Below are positions 19,401 to 22,564 of a stretch of DNA of 22,564 nucleotides, in pieces. This stretch comes from Paramacrobiotus richtersi (lineage: Eukaryota > Tardigrada > Eutardigrada > Parachela > Macrobiotidae). The stretch lies in the NCBI GenBank assembly GCA_034698045.1, contig JAQGAU010000935.1, positions 1-22,564 of the forward strand. Reading direction: 5' to 3'. Position 1 is the stretch's first letter; every line of letters begins with the position of its first letter. Position numbers and translations under genes: made by a program. The notes beneath the pieces are model-generated. The model was not told the origin of the DNA. It did no database searches and saw only the letters and a program-made list of their open reading frames with translations.

Positions 19401-22056
19401 GTTGAAAACTAGTACCGGTTTGGACAAATTGTCGGAAGATACGGATGAGGTGAAAGAAACGGGCGCTTCCGGAGTGGATGTTCCGGACAGGACCGGAGAG
19501 ATGGTGCCGGCTCCTTGTGGATCGTCGTCCGATGGTGAACTTTTGTTGGCCAAGAAGGCTGAAAACGGTTCTCTCTCCCGTGCAGAAAAGCATGCTTCAA
19601 CGGCAGGAAAACTGAATAAAGGTCATCGTAACTCGAAAATTACAGAAATCGGAGCCGTTCGTCCTGTAGTGCGGACATCCGGTCCGGAAACGCGGAATCA
19701 CGTTACCGATACCATTGCTAGAAAGGATTCAGTCAAAGCAACAAAGCGGCGTTGTTATTCCCTTCGAAATTTCGTTTCGGGTAAAGGGCACGAGGTCGTG
19801 CATCCTCGATTGCAGCGGTCGGTAATCCTGCATAAAAATGTGAAGATTGTGGGTTCTGCTGAACCAACCAAAGTGGCATTTGCATTTGGTCGGACAAAAC
19901 ATCCAGGAAGCGGAGATCCTCAGACTCGGGGCAAAAGCTCTAAAAACGATGATTCTGTGCTAAATCGGAATTTCTGGAAAAACGATAAGCCCTTCGTTGC
20001 TGTTTTGCATCCGATTATACAGAAGGTTCCGCTGAAAGGTTTCAAACGGTTTCTCGCCAATATGGATACCAATTCAGAATCTGAAGTGTGTGAGCTTTTT
20101 TCGGTTCGGAGTGGCTGCGGTTTGATCGTGTCGCCGAAAACAGTTGCGGATATTGAAGGAGAAATCAGATTTCACAGAACGAGTGCTTTCGTCCCGAATA
20201 ATTTGATCCTAAGATGTCTGACCAAATTAACTAATACCGCTTCCGGAAGCGGCTGCGCGAATGCCGAAAGCTCACAGTCGATCTACACGCGTATGTCGAA
20301 GCCAGTAGCGGAATTATCCAATTGCGAAAACAAAGCGTTGGGATTACTGTTTTATCTGAATCGTTTGCGGCGTCATGCACATTGTCGAAATTTGATCCGG
20401 AGATTTACCGGTGAATACCGTTACAACCATATTCAGCGGCTGCATATGAAGAAACTAGCAGGCAATGTCCCAATTCACGCCGAACAGGAAATAAAGACTT
20501 CGCGACCGTCCACTGAAAAGCCAGCGGAGCCGATCGAAACTGAGCCGTCCGGGCAGCGAAAACGATCCACTCCGAAACTAATCAGTCAACGTGAAAAATC
20601 TCCGGATGAGAAGTCGTTAGCCACAACAGAAACCGAGGAGTCGATCAAATCCAAAAAGAACCCGCTGAAAGTGGAAAAGAAAGACCGCATTAAGACAGCC
20701 GCTGGTGATCCGAACAAGGACCGTCGTGCCCCAATGGAACTTGGTAACAAGCCAACTGAAGTGCACTCCATTGGGTTTGTCCCGGGTAAGGCACCGGTAG
20801 CGGCGGTGGTCGAGCCAGAGAAAACCGATAAAGGAGGCAACAACTTGCAAACAATCAGGAAAAACATGATTCCTGTTAGTTTTGATGACGAAAGGTCACC
20901 GTGGTGGAAAACTTGGAATCCCGAGTGGGCAGGAGGTGCACAACGTTTTGAGAAGGACAAAGCTGGGATTTGGAACGCTATCAAAAGTAAACTGTTCACC
21001 CAGATCGAGCAGTCACCCGAACTTCTGCAGGTTTCGGTTTGTCAGGAAACGCAGATCAGTAACAGCGATTTCCCGTGTGATAGTCTTGATGTGTTGCGCA
21101 ACCACGTGAGTCCACATGAAATGTGCGAATCAGGGAAGAGAGCGGATGATGTTGATTTTTTCCCGGATAGACCCGCTCAAACTGCAGACAAACGTGCAAA
21201 GATCTCCACAATAGCTGATTCACATTTACCAATGGACTATAACAGCGACGAACGCCTCTTACCTGCTCTGGAACAGCTGCAAAGGCGGAATGCGTATTAC
21301 TATCACGCGAAGCGTTATCTGCTTAGTTTGATGCCGGGATCGCAAAGGGACGTCATCGAGGCTAAACTCAGACAGCTCAGTTTATTCCCCAGTGAAGACG
21401 TTGCCGGTAAGATTGAGATGTCTTGTTGGAAGAAATTTTCAGCTAGCTGAGTGATAATGCCACACAGTTATTTGGTTTTTTTTATAGGCAGCAGTACAAC
21501 CTGTTCAAATGATGATAATAAGCTGAACTGTCTTGTGGAACTAATTGAAGAACTATCTCTCCAAGGAGCAATGTCCGAATCCAATACAACAGAAGATATG
21601 CGAGATCACCTCTTGGTCAAACTTCTCCGACTAGAGCTCGTCAACACACACCTGGAACATGTTACCCATACGACTATCAGTCAGCAGTTACAAAGCAGCA
21701 ATCACGACCATCTCAGCCAAATAGCTTCCAAGCTGGTTAACTTCAAAAGCGTGAACAAGCCCTTCGTACCAGTAACTGCGGAGGAAGAGTTCATTGCGAC
21801 CCCTCCAGCCAGTCCGGTGCGACACTTGAGTCCCTTGCGTCCGCGACAGGAGTCGGCCATTGTGGTGGCCGCAGAGGACAGCGATAGCGGGAAGAAAACC
21901 AAGAATGATAAGAAGAGCGAAAAGGACAAAGTACCGAAGAAGAAAGCGGACGAAGTGAAGAAGCCACCCACCACTAAAGGGAAGAAAGAGTCTATGATGC
22001 AGAGCAGCCATGTTAACCTGTCCAGTCCTACCAAGAAGAAACCACCGAAAGCCTGA
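16430..22056 (+). CDS. Unrecognised large basic protein, 1751 residues, 5 exons
   Basis: I do not recognise this protein. Exons are 16430-16994, 17169-17889, 17943-18219, 18283-21406 and 21488-22056, in phase throughout, with stop TGA at 22054-22056. An in-frame TAA 15 nt before the ATG fixes the start. Residues 1-420 are polar and Pro/Ala/Lys-rich. Residues of about 430-520 look folded (QRFFQQFFDELVNKWSLYTF; FDGIAKRIESQLQQAY). A basic block follows near 640-720 (RDIRKIRLRSKIYHEFV; FLKAHHRALRKLVKKPSYRF). The long central part is rich in Lys, Arg, Ser and Pro and looks disordered. Aromatic SPWWKTWNPEW is near residue 1395, and a helical pair (ALEQLQRRNAYYYHAKRY) is close to the end of exon 4. 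Exon 5 encodes a leucine-rich helix (LLVKLLRLELVNTHLEH), the Pro-rich ATPPASPVRHLSPLRP and a Lys-rich tail. There is no signal peptide or membrane segment. The composition suits a cytoskeletal, centrosomal or nuclear scaffold, but that is inference only. The 63-nt intron 18220-18282 is a multiple of three and open, so it may be retained. Confidence 0.72.
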
Positions 22057-22564
22057 TTTATGGATGTGCTCTTGCACCAGAACATCTTTTGTGGAGATAC
22101 CGAGTCGGTTTCGAATTCTACATGGGAACAGCGAAACCAGGTCGTGGAATGAAGAAATATGTGCACTACTCATCGGTAAAAGCAATGTTTTCGCAGAAAC
22201 GCGTTGTATTCAGCGAGACAGTTACATCAGATTCTGTACAACAGTTGTACTGTAATGGGTTCGGTTTTATTTGCGTTTACTGACCGAGTCGCACAGCTGG
22301 TGTTCAGTTGAAATAAAATTATTGAAAGCACAAGTCGCTTACGGTCTTTGTTTGATCGCATGCTTTTAAAATGTTTAGAGCTGCGTGGTGCACCGATGGA
22401 CAAATAATTCGTTTCCCCCACGATTTACTGTAACAGCATTTCTTCCGCGATGAGGCAAAACGATTTCCCATTTTTGTTGCTTAAACGATGAGTTGTAAGT
22501 GTGTACTTTCCGTTACCGAAGGCTCTGAACGGAGTAATTTTTGTATCAGGTCCGTTTTAAAGTC
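22057..22564. other. 3' UTR and downstream flank of the 1751-residue gene
   Basis: The stretch after the stop at 22056 runs to the poly(A) signal at 22312 and then to the window edge. I see no coding exon here. Confidence 0.6.
22312..22317 (+). terminator. Poly(A) signal for the 1751-residue gene
   Basis: AATAAA on the plus strand, 256 nt after the TGA at 22054-22056, correctly oriented and the first perfect hexamer after the stop. Confidence 0.6.

Noticed and set aside
19011-19553. Minus-strand 180-residue Ser-rich frame
   Set aside because: It is antisense to the continuous plus-strand exon 18283-21406 and has no independent support.
21688-22185. Minus-strand overlapping hydrophobic frames of 154-165 residues
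   Set aside because: They are the antisense of Lys-rich codons in exon 5, which read as Phe/Leu on the other strand; the hydrophobicity is an artefact.
1-22564. tRNA, rRNA, CRISPR array, transposon or terminal repeats
   Set aside because: I scanned for cloverleaf-type boxes, regular direct repeats and transposase or reverse transcriptase motifs by eye and saw none that held up.

Overview
This is eukaryotic nuclear DNA from an animal with a compact genome. The coding regions are split by canonical GT-AG introns, most of them 50-120 nt long, and two of the five genes belong to animal families: a Slo-type potassium channel and the ESCRT-III partner MITD1. There are no operon-style ribosome binding sites, and AATAAA signals follow several genes. 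The short introns and small intergenic gaps suit a small-genome protostome. A tardigrade is my best guess, at low confidence and by inference only.

Layout. Positions 1-680 hold no gene I can support, apart from a possible poly(A) signal. Three genes then lie head to tail on the minus strand, listed here from low to high coordinate: an unrecognised 856-residue serine-rich protein (681-3376, 3 exons), a 21-exon Slo1-like channel of 1189 residues (3535-9218), and a 5-exon MITD1 of 262 residues (10064-12300). A 774-bp gap (12301-13074) separates MITD1 from a divergent plus-strand gene. That gene (13075-15497, 5 exons, 288 residues) encodes a membrane CDP-alcohol phosphatidyltransferase that resembles phosphatidylinositol synthase at its N terminus. 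Last comes an unrecognised plus-strand gene for a 1751-residue, basic, mostly disordered-looking protein (16430-22056, 5 exons) with an AATAAA at 22312.

I joined the exons by hand from splice sites and reading phase. All 21 channel exons, all 5 MITD1 exons and the exons of the other three genes keep frame across every junction, which strongly supports the models.

The genes do not look like a functional cluster; they read as ordinary neighbours. The most interesting content is inside the channel. It keeps the potassium filter, the two RCK domains and a CxxCH haem-type motif, but it lacks the acidic calcium bowl, has His at the third S4 arginine position, and lacks one glutamate of the inner charge ring. 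It therefore looks like a BK-family channel with altered gating and conductance. Other points of interest are two competing 3' ends in the phosphatidyltransferase gene, the 158-bp gap between the channel and its downstream neighbour with no poly(A) signal, and the two unassigned proteins.
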